The position numbers and the translations under genes are program-made. This document shows, piece after piece, positions 21,510-30,472 of a DNA stretch of 64,000 nucleotides. How positions within the stretch are numbered: position 1 is the first letter of the stretch; each line of letters starts with the position of its first letter. The notes below the pieces were generated by a model that saw only the letters and a program-made list of their open reading frames with translations, searched no databases and was not told the DNA's origin. The stretch comes from Ornithinimicrobium sufpigmenti. Its GTDB lineage: Bacteria > Actinomycetota > Actinomycetes > Actinomycetales > Dermatophilaceae. The DNA is taken from positions 2,108,001 to 2,172,000 of the forward strand of contig NZ_CP036403.1 in the NCBI RefSeq assembly GCF_004322775.1, given 5' to 3'.

Positions 21510-22052
21510 GTGGCGGCGGACGAGGCAGGCGGTCTGGCGGGTATGCCGTCTCCAGCGTCCGGTGCGGCCTCCGGTGCTGCCTCCCTGGGTAGCGCGGCCG
21601 CCCGGGTCCGGGTCCGTCCGGTGACGGAGGACGAGGCCTTCCTCCTCGGGGCCCTGCACCTGCAGGCGCTGCGCCGGGCGGATGTCGACACGTCGTCAGG
21701 CCCGCCGCACGTGCAGGAGTTCGCGACGCGGTGGGCAGGGCGTAGCGCCGACCTGCCCGCCTGGGTGGCCGAGTGCGACGGGGAGCACGTCGGCCTGGCG
21801 GTCTGCCGGCTGTCCGTGCTGCCCCGGGTCGGTCGCGGCAACCCCGAGCTGGTGCTCCTCGAGCCGCTCGGCGAGCTGCCGCCCGAGGCGGTCGCGCTGG
21901 CCATGGTCCGCGCCGTGGTCAGCTCGTTCGGCCGTGAGGGTTTCTCCGCGGTGGACGTGGCGCCCGAGCTGACCGTCCCGGCAGCCGTGCTCGACGCCGC
22001 CCGGGCGGACGTCACCCACGGCCGTCAGGTCAGCCTGCCGACCCGCCCCTGA
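21510..22052 (+). CDS. Putative GNAT-like acetyltransferase
   Basis: A 180-residue protein of about GNAT size. After an Ala/Gly/Ser-rich N-terminal tail it reads VRVRPVTEDEAFLLGALHLQ, like the first strand and helix of a GNAT fold, then PAWVAECDGEHVGLAVCRLS, like strands 3–4 with the glycine that packs on acetyl-CoA. The pyrophosphate-binding Q/R-x2-G-x-G/A loop is not clear, so the fold assignment is tentative. The GTG eight bases after thrS is used here; an ATG 11 codons in is the alternative. It is probably cotranscribed with thrS. Confidence 0.6.
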   Translation: MAADEAGGLAGMPSPASGAASGAASLGSAAARVRVRPVTEDEAFLLGALHLQALRRADVDTSSGPPHVQEFATRWAGRSADLPAWVAECDGEHVGLAVCRLSVLPRVGRGNPELVLLEPLGELPPEAVALAMVRAVVSSFGREGFSAVDVAPELTVPAAVLDAARADVTHGRQVSLPTRP

Positions 22053-22055
22053 AGC

Positions 22056-22544
22056 TCAGGTCGTCGGCTCCAGCAGGAACAGCGGGATGGTGCGGTGCGC
22101 TGCCCGCTCCTGGTACTCGGCATACGGCGGGAAGGCGGCGACGGCCCGGTCCCACCACTCCTGGCGCTCCGGGCCATCCTCGAGCAGCCGTGCTCGCAAC
22201 GGGTGCGTCGTGGTGCCGTCCTGGACGAGCACGTCCGGGTGGGCGCTGATGTTGTGGAACCAGGTCGGGTGCGTGGGGTGACCGCCCTTGCTGGCCACCG
22301 CGAGGTAGCGGCCCTCGTGCTCGACCCGCATCAGGGGCACCCGGCGGAGCCGCCCGGAGCGGACGCCGCGCATGGTGATGACCACGATCGGACGGCCCTG
22401 GATCGACGCCGCGTCGGTGGTGCCGGACCGGTCGATGTCGGCCAGCTGACGCGCCACCCCTTCCGAGGCCAGCGGCAGGTAGGCCTCTGGGTCGTGCACG
22501 GAAGGGTCGTCGGCGAGCGCGTGCGGGCGGCTGGGGTGCGTCAT
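22056..22544 (-). CDS. Deazaflavin (F420)-dependent nitroreductase family protein
   Basis: A 162-residue protein of the Ddn/DUF385 family, split beta-barrel enzymes that use reduced cofactor F420. Family features seen are GRPIVVITMRGVRSGRLRRV, LMRVEHEGRYLAVASKGG, HPTWFHNISAHPDV and the C-terminal RTIPLFLLEP. Actinobacterial relatives reduce nitro compounds, quinones and biliverdin-like substrates; the physiological one is unknown. The ATG has a weak ribosome site. Convergent with the acetyltransferase gene and divergent from the HIT gene across a short region carrying a 17-bp tandem repeat. Confidence 0.85.
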   Translation of the reverse strand: MTHPSRPHALADDPSVHDPEAYLPLASEGVARQLADIDRSGTTDAASIQGRPIVVITMRGVRSGRLRRVPLMRVEHEGRYLAVASKGGHPTHPTWFHNISAHPDVLVQDGTTTHPLRARLLEDGPERQEWWDRAVAAFPPYAEYQERAAHRTIPLFLLEPTT

Positions 22545-22566
22545 ACCCTGACCCAACCCGTCCGGG

Positions 22567-22617
22567 GCACGGCATCTTCCCGAGCACGGCATCTTCCCGA
22601 GCACCGCATCTTCCCGG
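22567..22617. repeat. Three tandem copies of a 17-bp unit between divergent genes
   Basis: Units at 22,567–22,583, 22,584–22,600 and 22,601–22,617 each begin GCACGGCATCTTCCC; the first two are identical and the third differs at two positions. The array is just upstream of the F420-reductase start and about 80 bases before the HIT start. The period is not a multiple of three and it is not in a coding frame. A protein-binding array or simple replication slippage are both possible. Confidence 0.8.
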
Positions 22618-22681
22618 GCTGTTCGCCGCGTCGGGCCGGAGCTGACCCCTGGCCTGCGCCGATCTGGGCGGCCCGCGACCG

Positions 22682-22687
22682 TAGACT
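22682..22687 (+). promoter_or_regulatory. -10 box of a leaderless transcript for the HIT gene
   Basis: TAGACT lies seven bases before the ATG at 22,695, and no Shine-Dalgarno is present, so transcription should begin on the start codon. Confidence 0.55.
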
Positions 22688-22694
22688 GCCCGCC

Positions 22695-23261
22695 ATGAGC
22701 GACGGAGGCGACGCCGGTGTCGAGCAGGCCGCCGACCTGCCGGGGATGCAGGACGGCTTCGAGCGGCTGTGGACGCCGCACCGGATGGCCTACGTCCGGG
22801 GCGAGCGACCCAGCAAGGACGCGGGGGACGGCTGCCCCTTCTGCGTAGCGCCGCAGAAGGACGACGAGGCCGGGCTGATCGTGCACCGGGGGGAGCACTG
22901 CTACGTCGTGCTCAACCTCTTCCCCTACAACCCGGGGCACCTGCTCGTCTGCCCCTACCGGCACGTGTCGCTCTACATCGACCTGACCGCCGAGGAGACG
23001 GCTGAGTTCACCGCTCTGACCCAGGCGGCGATCCGGGCGGTGACGGCGGCGGCCAACCCGGCCGGCTACAACCTCGGCATGAACCAGGGGGAGGTGGCCG
23101 GCGCCGGCGTGGCCGCCCACCTGCACCAGCACCTCGTGCCCCGCTGGCTGGGCGATGCCAACTTCCTGCCGATCGTCGCCCAGACCAAGGCGCTGCCGCA
23201 GTTGCTGGAGGACGTGCGCCGTCAGCTGGTGGACAGCTGGCCCGGCTCCGAGGGCGCCTGA
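22695..23261 (+). CDS. HIT-family protein, probable Ap4A phosphorylase
   Basis: A 188-residue histidine-triad protein. The catalytic motif is HLHQHLVPRW (His142, 144, 146), and C47-x2-C50 in GCPFC with downstream residues can hold a structural metal. NLFPYNPGHLLVCPYRHV is the nucleotide-binding region. The closest known relative by size and gene order is M. tuberculosis Rv2613c, an Ap4A phosphorylase encoded just after thrS; Ap4A is itself a by-product of aminoacyl-tRNA synthetases. The mRNA is probably leaderless. Its 3' end overlaps the convergent LuxR-type gene by 40 bases. Confidence 0.85.
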   Translation: MSDGGDAGVEQAADLPGMQDGFERLWTPHRMAYVRGERPSKDAGDGCPFCVAPQKDDEAGLIVHRGEHCYVVLNLFPYNPGHLLVCPYRHVSLYIDLTAEETAEFTALTQAAIRAVTAAANPAGYNLGMNQGEVAGAGVAAHLHQHLVPRWLGDANFLPIVAQTKALPQLLEDVRRQLVDSWPGSEGA

Positions 23262-23947
23262 GTCGACGGGTCGGGTCTGCTCTTCGCCGTGGCGACGGGG
23301 AAGGGGCGGGCCGCCTGGCTCGGGACCGTGCTGGGCGAGCCCGGACTGGTCAGGAAGCCGTTCTCCATACCCCAGCGCACTGCCCGGGCGCGGCTGTCCA
23401 CGCCGATCCGGCCGTAGGCCGCGCGGATGTAGGTCTTCACCGTGTTCTTGGACAGCCCGGTCCGCTCGATGATCTCCTCGTTGGTCAGCCCGGTGGTGAT
23501 CAGGCCGATGATCTCGGCCTGGCGCCGGGTCAGCCCGTGCGCGGGCTCGGCCCGGTCGACCGTGGTGGTCCGAGGGGCGGGCCCGCCGCAGAGCTCCTCC
23601 AGGGCCTGCACCAGCTGGGCGCCGTTCAGCTGCTTGGGCAGCGACAGCCGCGCCGGGCGGCTGGCTGTGAAAGGAGGCAGGGTGGCCGGGTGGGAGGAGG
23701 TGTAGAGGACGACCCTGCGGATCCGCGGGTCGCGCGCCGCCTTCCGCAACGCCGCCTGGTCGACGATGTCCGGCGACCACGCGTCGAGGAGGGCGACGTC
23801 CCAGGCGGGCGCGGCGGGGCCGGCCGGCTCGACAAGCGTCACCCGGGCGGTATGCGGCGCCAGCAGCGCACGGACGCCATCCCGGACGATCTCGGAGTCG
23901 GTGATCAGCCCGACCCGCAGTCTGCGGGTGAAAGAAAGGTCGGGCAC
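23222..23947 (-). CDS. Orphan LuxR-family response regulator-like protein
   Basis: A 241-residue regulator with a C-terminal LuxR/FixJ helix-turn-helix: GLTRRQAEIIGLITTGLTNE followed by LSKNTVKTYIRAAYGRIGV (about residues 138–185). The N-terminal 120 residues look like a receiver domain, with RVGLITDSEIVRDGVRALL and an aspartate in VALLDAW (about D55), but the usual second N-terminal acidic residue is replaced, so phosphorylation is doubtful. No sensor kinase gene is nearby. The start is a GTG five bases after GAGGAG. A Ser/Pro-rich tail follows the HTH. Confidence 0.8.
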   Translation of the reverse strand: MPDLSFTRRLRVGLITDSEIVRDGVRALLAPHTARVTLVEPAGPAAPAWDVALLDAWSPDIVDQAALRKAARDPRIRRVVLYTSSHPATLPPFTASRPARLSLPKQLNGAQLVQALEELCGGPAPRTTTVDRAEPAHGLTRRQAEIIGLITTGLTNEEIIERTGLSKNTVKTYIRAAYGRIGVDSRARAVRWGMENGFLTSPGSPSTVPSQAARPFPVATAKSRPDPSTQAPSEPGQLSTS

Positions 23948-24140
23948 GGGTGCTCCTCGAAGGGCGACCAGACCTCGGCTCGATCCGGCAGACGCGCGAG
24001 GCGTCTACCGCTGACCGTAGCAGGGTCGCGTTCTCGGCAGGGGATGGTGCCTGGCACCTGGTGGGCGTCTGGCGGGTACACCCCTAGAGGCGGTCTGGGC
24101 CTGCCTCTCGCACGCGCACGGGGTAGGGCCGTCGGGTCGG

Positions 24141-24146
24141 TAGACT
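24141..24146 (+). promoter_or_regulatory. -10 box upstream of the GAF-ANTAR gene
   Basis: TAGACT, followed seven bases on by a purine, lies about 50 bases before the GTG. This gives a normal leader with a GGGAAGG ribosome site. The rest of the 255-base region between the divergent LuxR and GAF-ANTAR genes shows nothing I can name. Confidence 0.4.
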
Positions 24147-24202
24147 GCCCGTTGACGAAGTCCCCCTGGGGTGGGATGGACGTGATGGGAAGGTGACGGG
24201 AC

Positions 24203-24940
24203 GTGAACGATCGGCCGCGCGAGGCGGTCACCGAGGTGGCGGCCGATATGTCGGGTCTGCTCAACCTCCTCGCCTCGTCGACGGGGACCGGGTTGGACCT
24301 GGCGCGTCTGGTGTTCTTCGCCTGCCGGTCGATGCCCGTGGAGTCCACCTGTGGGCTGACCCTGGTCCGCAAGGGGCGGGCCCCGCGGACGATGGTGGCC
24401 ACGGACGAGGTCGCCCGGGTGATCGACGCGCTCCAGCACGAGGTGGGCGAGGGGCCCAGCCTGGAGGCCGCCCGCGTGCCCACCCTCGAGCCGGCGGACG
24501 ACCTGTCCACGGAGTCGCGCTGGCCGGAGTTCGCCCGCCGGTGCGTGGAGGAGACCGGGATCCGCAGCATGCTGGCGGTCCGACTCCCGCTGGCCGGCGG
24601 CGACGTGGCCTCGCTCACCTTCAGCTCACGGTTCCCGTCGGCGTTCGGTGAGCTGACCGTCGGGCTGGCGGCGCTCTATGCACCGATCGCCGCCCTGGGC
24701 GTGGAGCAGCTGCTGCGTCAGCAGGATGCCGAGGAGCTGGGGACGGCCCTGACCAGCAGCCGGCAGATCGGCACCGCCATCGGCATCATCATGGAGCGCA
24801 ACCTGGTCACCTCCGAGGAGGCGATGGCGATCCTGAGGCGCAGCAGCCAGCACCTGAACCGCAAGCTGCGTGACATCGCTGCTGAGGTCGCCGAGACGGG
24901 GGAGATGCCACCCGAGCCCCCCGCCGACGCCTCCCGCTGA
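24203..24940 (+). CDS. GAF and ANTAR domain-containing RNA-binding regulator
   Basis: A 245-residue signalling protein. Residues about 25–165 form a GAF sensor domain (STCGLTLVRKGRAPRTMVAT, then RSMLAVRLPLAGG). The C terminus is an ANTAR domain (about 178–232): LTSSRQIGTAIGIIMERNL and then AILRRSSQHLNRKLRDIA. ANTAR proteins bind paired hairpins in nascent RNA and prevent termination. GAF-ANTAR proteins are abundant in Actinobacteria but few targets are known; the signal here is unknown. GTG start with a GGGAAGG-type ribosome site. Monocistronic. Confidence 0.88.
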   Translation: MNDRPREAVTEVAADMSGLLNLLASSTGTGLDLARLVFFACRSMPVESTCGLTLVRKGRAPRTMVATDEVARVIDALQHEVGEGPSLEAARVPTLEPADDLSTESRWPEFARRCVEETGIRSMLAVRLPLAGGDVASLTFSSRFPSAFGELTVGLAALYAPIAALGVEQLLRQQDAEELGTALTSSRQIGTAIGIIMERNLVTSEEAMAILRRSSQHLNRKLRDIAAEVAETGEMPPEPPADASR

Positions 24941-25035
24941 GGTCGCGGTCGTGCCGCCTCGGCCTCGGTGAGCCGCACGGCAGACGGTGTGCTGGCTCGT
25001 CGCAGGCGGTTCGGAGCCGAGCCGCCGGACGCGTA

Positions 25036-25041
25036 GGATCT
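25036..25041 (+). promoter_or_regulatory. Candidate -10 box for pdxST
   Basis: TAGGAT stands about 90 bases before the pdxS ATG. A GC-rich inverted repeat (CCCCTGCCGGCAGC region) follows in the leader. A GGGAAGAGA ribosome site precedes the ATG. Confidence 0.35.
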
Positions 25042-25129
25042 GGCCTGCCCCTGCCGGCAGCAGCGCCGCCCCCGCAGGCGTTGCGTCGCCCTGCACCACC
25101 GAACCGCACCATCAGGGAAGAGAACCCCC

Positions 25130-26053
25130 ATGAGCCAGTCCTCCCAGTCCTCGCAGTCCGCTGAGCCCACCCACGCCACCGGCACCACCCGCGTCAAGCG
25201 CGGCATGGCCGACATGCTCAAGGGCGGCGTCATCATGGACGTCGTCACCGCGGAGCAGGCCAAGATCGCCGAGGACGCCGGCGCCGTGGCGGTGATGGCG
25301 CTGGAGCGGGTCCCCGCCGACATCCGCGCCCAGGGTGGCGTGTCCAGGATGAGCGACCCGGACATGATCGACAGCATCATCGAGTCGGTCTCCATCCCGG
25401 TCATGGCCAAGGCCCGCATCGGTCACTTCGTCGAGGCCCAGGTGCTGCAGAGCCTCGGGGTCGACTACATCGACGAGTCCGAGGTGCTCACCCCGGCCGA
25501 CTACGCCAACCACATCGACAAGTGGGCCTTCCAGGTCCCCTTCGTCTGCGGCGCCACCAACCTCGGTGAGGCCCTGCGGCGCATCACCGAGGGTGCGGCG
25601 ATGATCCGGTCCAAGGGCGAGGCCGGCACCGGTGACGTCTCCAACGCGACCACCCACATGCGTACGTTGCGCGCGGAGATCAACCGGCTGCGCTCGATGG
25701 CCGAGGACGAGCTCTACGTCGCCGCCAAGGAGCTGCAGGCCCCCTACGACCTCGTCAAGGAGGTGGCCAGCGCCGGCAAGCTGCCCGTCGTGCTGTTCAC
25801 CGCCGGCGGCATCGCCACCCCCGCCGACGCGGCTATGATGATGCAGCTGGGCGCCGAGGGCGTCTTCGTCGGCTCCGGCATCTTCAAGTCCGGCAACCCG
25901 GCCCAGCGCGCCGCCGCGATCGTCAAGGCCACCACCTTCCACGACGACCCCGACACCATCGCCGAGGTCTCCCGCGGCCTGGGTGAGGCGATGGTCGGGA
26001 TCAACGTCGACGACATCCCGGTCCCGCACCGGCTGGCCGAGCGCGGCTGGTAG
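25130..26053 (+). CDS. pdxS: Pyridoxal 5'-phosphate synthase, lyase subunit PdxS
   Basis: Makes PLP from ribose 5-phosphate, glyceraldehyde 3-phosphate and ammonia supplied by PdxT. The 307-residue barrel has the family strings [20 protein letters not shown] (with the conserved Asp), [14 protein letters not shown] (catalytic Lys94), [16 protein letters not shown] and [14 protein letters not shown]. The N terminus carries a Ser/Gln-rich extension of about 18 residues. The product forms a dodecamer that docks 12 PdxT. pdxT begins 14 bases after the stop, so the two are cotranscribed. Same order as M. tuberculosis Rv2606c–Rv2604c. Confidence 0.97.
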   Translation: MSQSSQSSQSAEPTHATGTTRVKRGMADMLKGGVIMDVVTAEQAKIAEDAGAVAVMALERVPADIRAQGGVSRMSDPDMIDSIIESVSIPVMAKARIGHFVEAQVLQSLGVDYIDESEVLTPADYANHIDKWAFQVPFVCGATNLGEALRRITEGAAMIRSKGEAGTGDVSNATTHMRTLRAEINRLRSMAEDELYVAAKELQAPYDLVKEVASAGKLPVVLFTAGGIATPADAAMMMQLGAEGVFVGSGIFKSGNPAQRAAAIVKATTFHDDPDTIAEVSRGLGEAMVGINVDDIPVPHRLAERGW

Positions 26054-26067
26054 CCCCCGACGGACCC

Positions 26068-26706
26068 GTGGCCACCACCATGCCGGCGCCCACGGTCGGC
26101 GTCCTCGCCGTCCAGGGCGACGTCCGAGAGCACCTCGAGGCGCTGCGCGCGGTCGGCGCGGACCCCCGCCCGGTCCGCCGGCCGGCGGAGCTCGACGGGC
26201 TGGCCGGGCTCGTCATCCCCGGCGGAGAGTCGACGACCATCGACCGGTTGTCGCGCATCTTCGGGCTGCACGCACCGGTGCAGGAGCTGATCCGGCAAGG
26301 GTTGCCGGTCTACGGTTCCTGCGCGGGGATGATCCAGCTGGCCGGGCAGATCCTCGACGGGCACCCGGAGCAGCGGTCGTTCGGCGGGATCGACATGACC
26401 GTGCGCCGCAACGCCTTCGGCCGGCAGGTCGACTCCTTCGAGGTCGACCTGCCGGTGGTCGGGATGGACGGCGATCCGTTCAGGGCCGTCTTCATCCGGG
26501 CGCCGTGGGTCGAGCGCCTGGGCGAGGAGGTCGAGGTGCTGGCCGAGGTGGACGGGCACCCGGTCGCCGTACGTCAGGGGTCGCTGCTGGCCACCAGCTT
26601 CCACCCCGAGGTCACCGGTGACCACCGGGTGCACGCGCTCTTCCTCGACATGTGCCTGACCTCAGGCTGGCATCTGCCTGCTGGCCAGGTCCTGAGCGGG
26701 GGCTAA
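26068..26706 (+). CDS. pdxT: Pyridoxal 5'-phosphate synthase, glutaminase subunit PdxT
   Basis: Class I glutamine amidotransferase that releases ammonia for Pdx[18 protein letters not shown] opens the protein, followed by the VIPGGEST oxyanion region, the nucleophile Cys85 in YGSCAGMI, and the His-Glu pair in SFHPEVTGD. At 212 residues it is slightly longer than the B. subtilis enzyme because of short tails at both ends. GTG start, 14 bases behind pdxS. Confidence 0.95.
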   Translation: MATTMPAPTVGVLAVQGDVREHLEALRAVGADPRPVRRPAELDGLAGLVIPGGESTTIDRLSRIFGLHAPVQELIRQGLPVYGSCAGMIQLAGQILDGHPEQRSFGGIDMTVRRNAFGRQVDSFEVDLPVVGMDGDPFRAVFIRAPWVERLGEEVEVLAEVDGHPVAVRQGSLLATSFHPEVTGDHRVHALFLDMCLTSGWHLPAGQVLSGG

Positions 26707-26868
26707 CCTAGGAGCGCGGTCCACCGCCGTCCTCCGCGACGGTCGTGGGCCGGTCGCGCCCTGAGGCAGCGGCAGGCCACGCACCCTCGCCCGCGAGGAC
26801 GGCATACCGTGCCCTGCCCTGACGGTGGCGCCCCGAACGCACGCAGGACGACGAAGGTAGGGACTGGG

Positions 26869-27636
26869 ATGGCTGGGCACTCCAAGTGGGCGACGACCAA
26901 GCACAAGAAGGCGGCGCTGGACGCCAAGCGCGGCAAGCTCTTCGCCAAGCTCATCAAGAACATCGAGGTCGCGGCGCGTCTGGGTGGCGGCGACCCGGCC
27001 GGTAACCCGACGCTCTACGACGCGATCCAGAAGGCGAAGAAGAGCTCGGTCCCCAACGACAACATCGACCGCGCGGTCAAGCGCGGCTCCGGCGCCGAGG
27101 CGGGGGGCGCGGCGTACGAGGCGCTGGTCTACGAGGGCTATGCCCCCGGCGGGGTCGCTCTGTACATCGAGTGCCTCACCGACAACAAGAACCGCGCGGT
27201 GATGGAGGTGCGCACGGCACTGTCCCGCAACGGCGGCACCATGGCCGACAGCGGCTCGGTGGCCTACCTGTTCGAACGCAAGGGCCAGGTCGTGGTGCCC
27301 AAGGAGCAGGGACCCGGCGAGGCCACCGAGGACGCCCTGCTGGAGATCGTCCTGGACGCCGGTGCCGAGGACGTCCAGGACCTGGGGGAGTCCTTCGAGG
27401 TGATCTCCGAGGCCGGCGACGTGGTGGCGGTGCGCTCTGCGCTGCAGGAGGCGGGTCTGGACTACGACTCCGCCGAGGTCACCTTCGTGCCCAGCATGGA
27501 GGTGGAGCTGGACGCCGAGGGTGCGCGCAAGGTCATGCGGGTCGTGGACGCGCTGGAGGACTGCGACGACGTGCAGAACGTCTACTCCAACGCCGACATC
27601 TCCGACGAGGTGCTGGCCGAGCTGGACGAGGACTGA
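26869..27636 (+). CDS. yebC: YebC/PmpR-family transcriptional regulator / translation factor
   Basis: A 255-residue member of the widespread YebC family. The N terminus [20 protein letters not shown] is the signature, followed by [28 protein letters not shown] and a third domain ending in [18 protein letters not shown]. Members bind DNA as regulators in some species and relieve ribosome stalling at proline runs in others, so the exact role here is open. The ATG at the MAGHSKW motif is the start. It precedes ruvC, the usual order in Actinobacteria. Confidence 0.95.
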   Translation: MAGHSKWATTKHKKAALDAKRGKLFAKLIKNIEVAARLGGGDPAGNPTLYDAIQKAKKSSVPNDNIDRAVKRGSGAEAGGAAYEALVYEGYAPGGVALYIECLTDNKNRAVMEVRTALSRNGGTMADSGSVAYLFERKGQVVVPKEQGPGEATEDALLEIVLDAGAEDVQDLGESFEVISEAGDVVAVRSALQEAGLDYDSAEVTFVPSMEVELDAEGARKVMRVVDALEDCDDVQNVYSNADISDEVLAELDED

Positions 27637-27785
27637 CGACAGGGCGCGCCCTGGCTCGAGTCGGCACGACCGGGGCGCGGCCGCAGGCGTGTCGGAGCGC
27701 CAGGGGAGAGGTCCGGCCGCGTAGCGTGGCCTACGAACATCTGTCCACACTCGTCCACACCTGCCGGCCCGGAGGAGGTCCACCC

Positions 27786-28460
27786 GTGCGCGTCCTCGGC
27801 GTCGACCCCGGCCTGACCCGCTGCGGCCTCGGTGTGGTCGAGGGGCTGCCCGGTCGCCGGCTGCGGATGATCGCCGTGGGCGTCGTGCGCACCCCGCCGG
27901 AGGACGAACCGCACGAGCGGCTGCTGTCCGTGCAGACCGAGATCGACCAGTGGATCGCCGACTGGGCGCCCGACGCGATCGCCGTGGAGCGCATCTTCGC
28001 CAAGGCCAACATCAAGGGCATCATGGGCACCGCCCAGGCCTCGGCCGTGCCCATGCTCGCCGCCGCCCGGCTCGGTCTCCCGCTGGCGATGCACACCCCG
28101 TCGGAGATCAAGGCCGCCGTCACCGGCAACGGCCGCGCTGACAAGGCGCAGGTCGGGCACATGGTCACCCGCATCCTCGGGCTCGAGGAGGCACCACGGC
28201 CGGCGGACGCGGCCGACGCCCTCGCGCTGGCCATCTGCCACCTGTGGCGGGGCGGGTATGACGCTCGCGTCGACCAGGCCGGCACGCCCGGCGGGCGGAC
28301 CAACCGGCTGCAGGCGGCCGAGCAGGCCGCGGGCCAGGGCGCACCCAACCGGCTCGCCGAGCTGCACGCCCAGCACCGCACCGCCCAGCGTGCCGCCGCG
28401 GCCCGGGCCGGTGGCCGCTCCGGCGTACGACCCGTCACCACCAGGAGGATCGTCCCGTGA
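27786..28460 (+). CDS. ruvC: Crossover junction endodeoxyribonuclease RuvC
   Basis: Resolves Holliday junctions with Ruv[16 protein letters not shown] gives the first catalytic Asp; [20 protein letters not shown] supplies the Glu; [15 protein letters not shown] the last acidic pair. The catalytic domain ends near residue 160; the remaining 60 residues are an Ala/Arg/Gln-rich basic tail, longer than in E. coli. GTG start eight bases after GGAGG. The stop overlaps the ruvA start (GTGA), so ruvC-A-B are translationally coupled. Confidence 0.95.
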   Translation: MRVLGVDPGLTRCGLGVVEGLPGRRLRMIAVGVVRTPPEDEPHERLLSVQTEIDQWIADWAPDAIAVERIFAKANIKGIMGTAQASAVPMLAAARLGLPLAMHTPSEIKAAVTGNGRADKAQVGHMVTRILGLEEAPRPADAADALALAICHLWRGGYDARVDQAGTPGGRTNRLQAAEQAAGQGAPNRLAELHAQHRTAQRAAAARAGGRSGVRPVTTRRIVP

Positions 28461-29068
28461 TCGCTTCCGTCCGCGGCCCCGTCCGGCACGTGGGTCTGGA
28501 CCATCTGGTCGTCGAGGTGGGGGGCGTGGGCCTGCTGGTCCACACCACGCCCGCCACCGCGGCCGACGGCAGGACGGGTGAGGAGATCACCCTGGAGACC
28601 ACCCTGGTGGTGCGGGAGGAGTCGTTGACCCTCTACGGCTTCGCCGGCGCGGACGCCAAAGCGCTCTTCGAGCAGGTGCAGACCGTCAGCGGTGTCGGTC
28701 CCCGGCTCGCGCTGGCGATGCTCTCGGTGCACGCTCCCGACGCCCTGCGCGCCGCCCTTGCCCGTGGCGACCTGGCCGCGCTGACCAAGGTGCCCGGCAT
28801 CGGCAAGAAGTCGGCCGAGCGTTTGGTGCTGGAGCTGAAGGACAAGATCCTCGCCGTCGGCGTGGACCCGGCCGAGCTGTCGGTCGCGCCCGCCGGCGCT
28901 GCCGGTGCCGAGGACGCTGTCGTGGGACAGGTGCGCGCGGCCCTGGAGGGCTTGGGCTGGAACACCCGCCAGGCGGACGCAGCCCTCGCCACCGTCACCT
29001 CAGCGCCCGACGCACCCACCGACGTGGCTGCCGTGCTGCGGGCCGCGCTGCGGGAGCTGGGCCGATGA
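28457..29068 (+). CDS. ruvA: Holliday junction branch migration protein RuvA
   Basis: The junction-recognition subunit that loads Ruv[21 protein letters not shown] forms the N-terminal OB domain; [20 protein letters not shown] leads into two helix-hairpin-helix motifs, [12 protein letters not shown] and [19 protein letters not shown]; the C-terminal domain III (about residues 155–203) contacts RuvB. Length (203) is normal. GTG start overlaps the ruvC stop, and the stop overlaps the ruvB start (ATGA). Confidence 0.96.
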   Translation: MIASVRGPVRHVGLDHLVVEVGGVGLLVHTTPATAADGRTGEEITLETTLVVREESLTLYGFAGADAKALFEQVQTVSGVGPRLALAMLSVHAPDALRAALARGDLAALTKVPGIGKKSAERLVLELKDKILAVGVDPAELSVAPAGAAGAEDAVVGQVRAALEGLGWNTRQADAALATVTSAPDAPTDVAAVLRAALRELGR

Positions 29069-30252
29069 GCGACCTGGAACCGGATCTGGGCCTGGGCGGC
29101 GACGGCTTCGCCGACGGCTCCCGCGAGGTCGGCTACGCGGGGGAGGACCCCGGTGTGGGGCGGATGGTCGATCCCGCCGGCAACGACGAGGAGCGGCGGA
29201 TCGAGGCCGCCCTCCGTCCGCGCAGGCTTGCCGACTTCCCGGGACAGCAACGGGTGCGGGACCAGCTGGGTCTGGTCCTGGAGGCGGCGCGGCGACGCGG
29301 CAGCCCACCGGACCACGTCCTGCTCTCCGGCCCGCCCGGCCTGGGCAAGACCACCCTGGCGATGATCATCGCCGGCGAGCTGGAGCAGCCGATCCGCATC
29401 ACCTCCGGGCCGGCCATCCAGCACGCCGGCGATCTGGCAGCGGTCCTGTCCTCACTGGTCGAGGGCGAGGTGCTCTTCCTCGACGAGATCCACCGCATGT
29501 CCCGCCCTGCGGAGGAGATGCTCTACCTGGCCATGGAGGACTTCCGGGTCGACGTCATCGTCGGCAAGGGTCCGGGCGCGACCGCGATCCCGTTGGAGCT
29601 GCCGCCGTTCACCGTCGTGGGAGCCACCACCCGGGCCGGGCTGCTGCCCGCGCCGCTGCGCGACCGGTTCGGCTTCACCGGCCACCTCGACTACTACGCC
29701 ACCGAGGATCTGGTCACGATCCTGCATCGCAACGCCGACCTGCTCGGCATCGCGGCCGACGAAGCCGGTGTGCAGCAGATCGCCTCCCGATCCCGCGGCA
29801 CCCCGAGGATCGCCAACCGGCTGCTGCGCCGGGTGCGGGACTGGGCTCAGGTGCACGGGGAGGACCGCGTCGACGAGCCCGCGGCCCGGGCCGCGCTGGA
29901 GCTCTTCGACGTCGACGCCCTGGGGCTGGACCGGCTGGACCGCGCCGTCCTGGAGGCGCTGTGCACCCGGTTCGGCGGGGGACCGGTCGGGTTGTCCACG
30001 CTCGCGGTCGCCGTCGGCGAGGAGCCGGACACGGTGGAGACCGTGGCCGAGCCCTACCTGGTCCGCGAGGGCTTCATGATCCGCACGCCCCGGGGCCGTG
30101 CCGCCAGCAGAGCCGCCTGGGAGCACCTCGGGCTGACCCCGCCGGCCGACGCCGGGCCGCGGGTGGGTGGCTATCCGGGCGCGGCTGGGGAGGCCGGCGC
30201 CGGGCGGCTCGGCACCCCGGCCGGTCAGGACCCGCTCCCCCTCGACGACTGA
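29065..30252 (+). CDS. ruvB: Holliday junction branch migration ATPase RuvB
   Basis: AAA+ motor of branch migration. Walker [13 protein letters not shown], Walker [10 protein letters not shown], sensor 1 [10 protein letters not shown] and the arginine-finger region [14 protein letters not shown] are all present, and a winged-helix domain (about residues 280–355) ends the conserved part. At 395 residues it is longer than E. coli RuvB because of an acidic N-terminal extension of about 45 residues and a Gly/Pro-rich C-terminal tail. Last gene of the coupled ruvCAB unit. Confidence 0.97.
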   Translation: MSDLEPDLGLGGDGFADGSREVGYAGEDPGVGRMVDPAGNDEERRIEAALRPRRLADFPGQQRVRDQLGLVLEAARRRGSPPDHVLLSGPPGLGKTTLAMIIAGELEQPIRITSGPAIQHAGDLAAVLSSLVEGEVLFLDEIHRMSRPAEEMLYLAMEDFRVDVIVGKGPGATAIPLELPPFTVVGATTRAGLLPAPLRDRFGFTGHLDYYATEDLVTILHRNADLLGIAADEAGVQQIASRSRGTPRIANRLLRRVRDWAQVHGEDRVDEPAARAALELFDVDALGLDRLDRAVLEALCTRFGGGPVGLSTLAVAVGEEPDTVETVAEPYLVREGFMIRTPRGRAASRAAWEHLGLTPPADAGPRVGGYPGAAGEAGAGRLGTPAGQDPLPLDD

Positions 30253-30278
30253 CAGGCCCGCAATGGCGTGCCCGGTCC

Positions 30279-30322
30279 GGGCATAGCGTGTCGCCGGTCG
30301 GGGCATAGCGTGTCGCCGGTCG
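30279..30322. repeat. Two perfect tandem copies of a 22-bp repeat behind ruvB
   Basis: Two identical units, 30,279–30,300 and 30,301–30,322, each containing GCATAGCGTGTCGCCGG. The same unit recurs in both orientations between rel and the M18 peptidase gene (37,111–37,238). Here both copies have the same orientation, so they do not form a hairpin alone; the following AGACACGGCGGG could pair with part of a unit. Confidence 0.85.
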
Positions 30323-30365
30323 AGACACGGCGGGCGGCCTCTTTGGTGGCGTTGGCTCGCTCACC

Positions 30366-30371
30366 TAGACT
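30366..30371 (+). promoter_or_regulatory. -10 box preceding a leaderless mini-ORF and yajC-secDF
   Basis: TAGACT, seven bases before a GTG at 30,379. It is the best promoter signal in the 220-base gap between ruvB and yajC and probably drives yajC-secD-secF-apt. Confidence 0.5.
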
Positions 30372-30378
30372 GCCCCGG

Positions 30379-30444
30379 GTGCCCTGCCGCGGCAGACGTC
30401 GCGCAGGTGCCCGGCCTCGACCTCGATGTCGATGTCGACGTCGA
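30379..30444 (+). CDS. Putative leaderless arginine-rich leader peptide (21 codons) before yajC
   Basis: If transcription starts where the TAGACT box predicts, the first codon of the mRNA is GTG and opens a 21-codon frame. It encodes a peptide with about ten arginines and three cysteines, ending CRCRR. The stop lies 28 bases before the yajC ATG. Short leaderless ORFs are common in Actinobacteria, and some regulate the next gene by stalling. In other bacteria arrest peptides control Sec components (SecM, VemP). Nothing here proves translation; the second half also overlaps a simple TCGATG/TCGACG repeat, so chance is a real alternative. Confidence 0.35.
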
Positions 30445-30472
30445 TGACACTCACAGCTGAAGGGTCTGGTCC

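Noticed and set aside
22567..22617. CRISPR array
   Set aside because: Repeats are 17 bp and directly adjacent with no spacers, and no cas genes are present.
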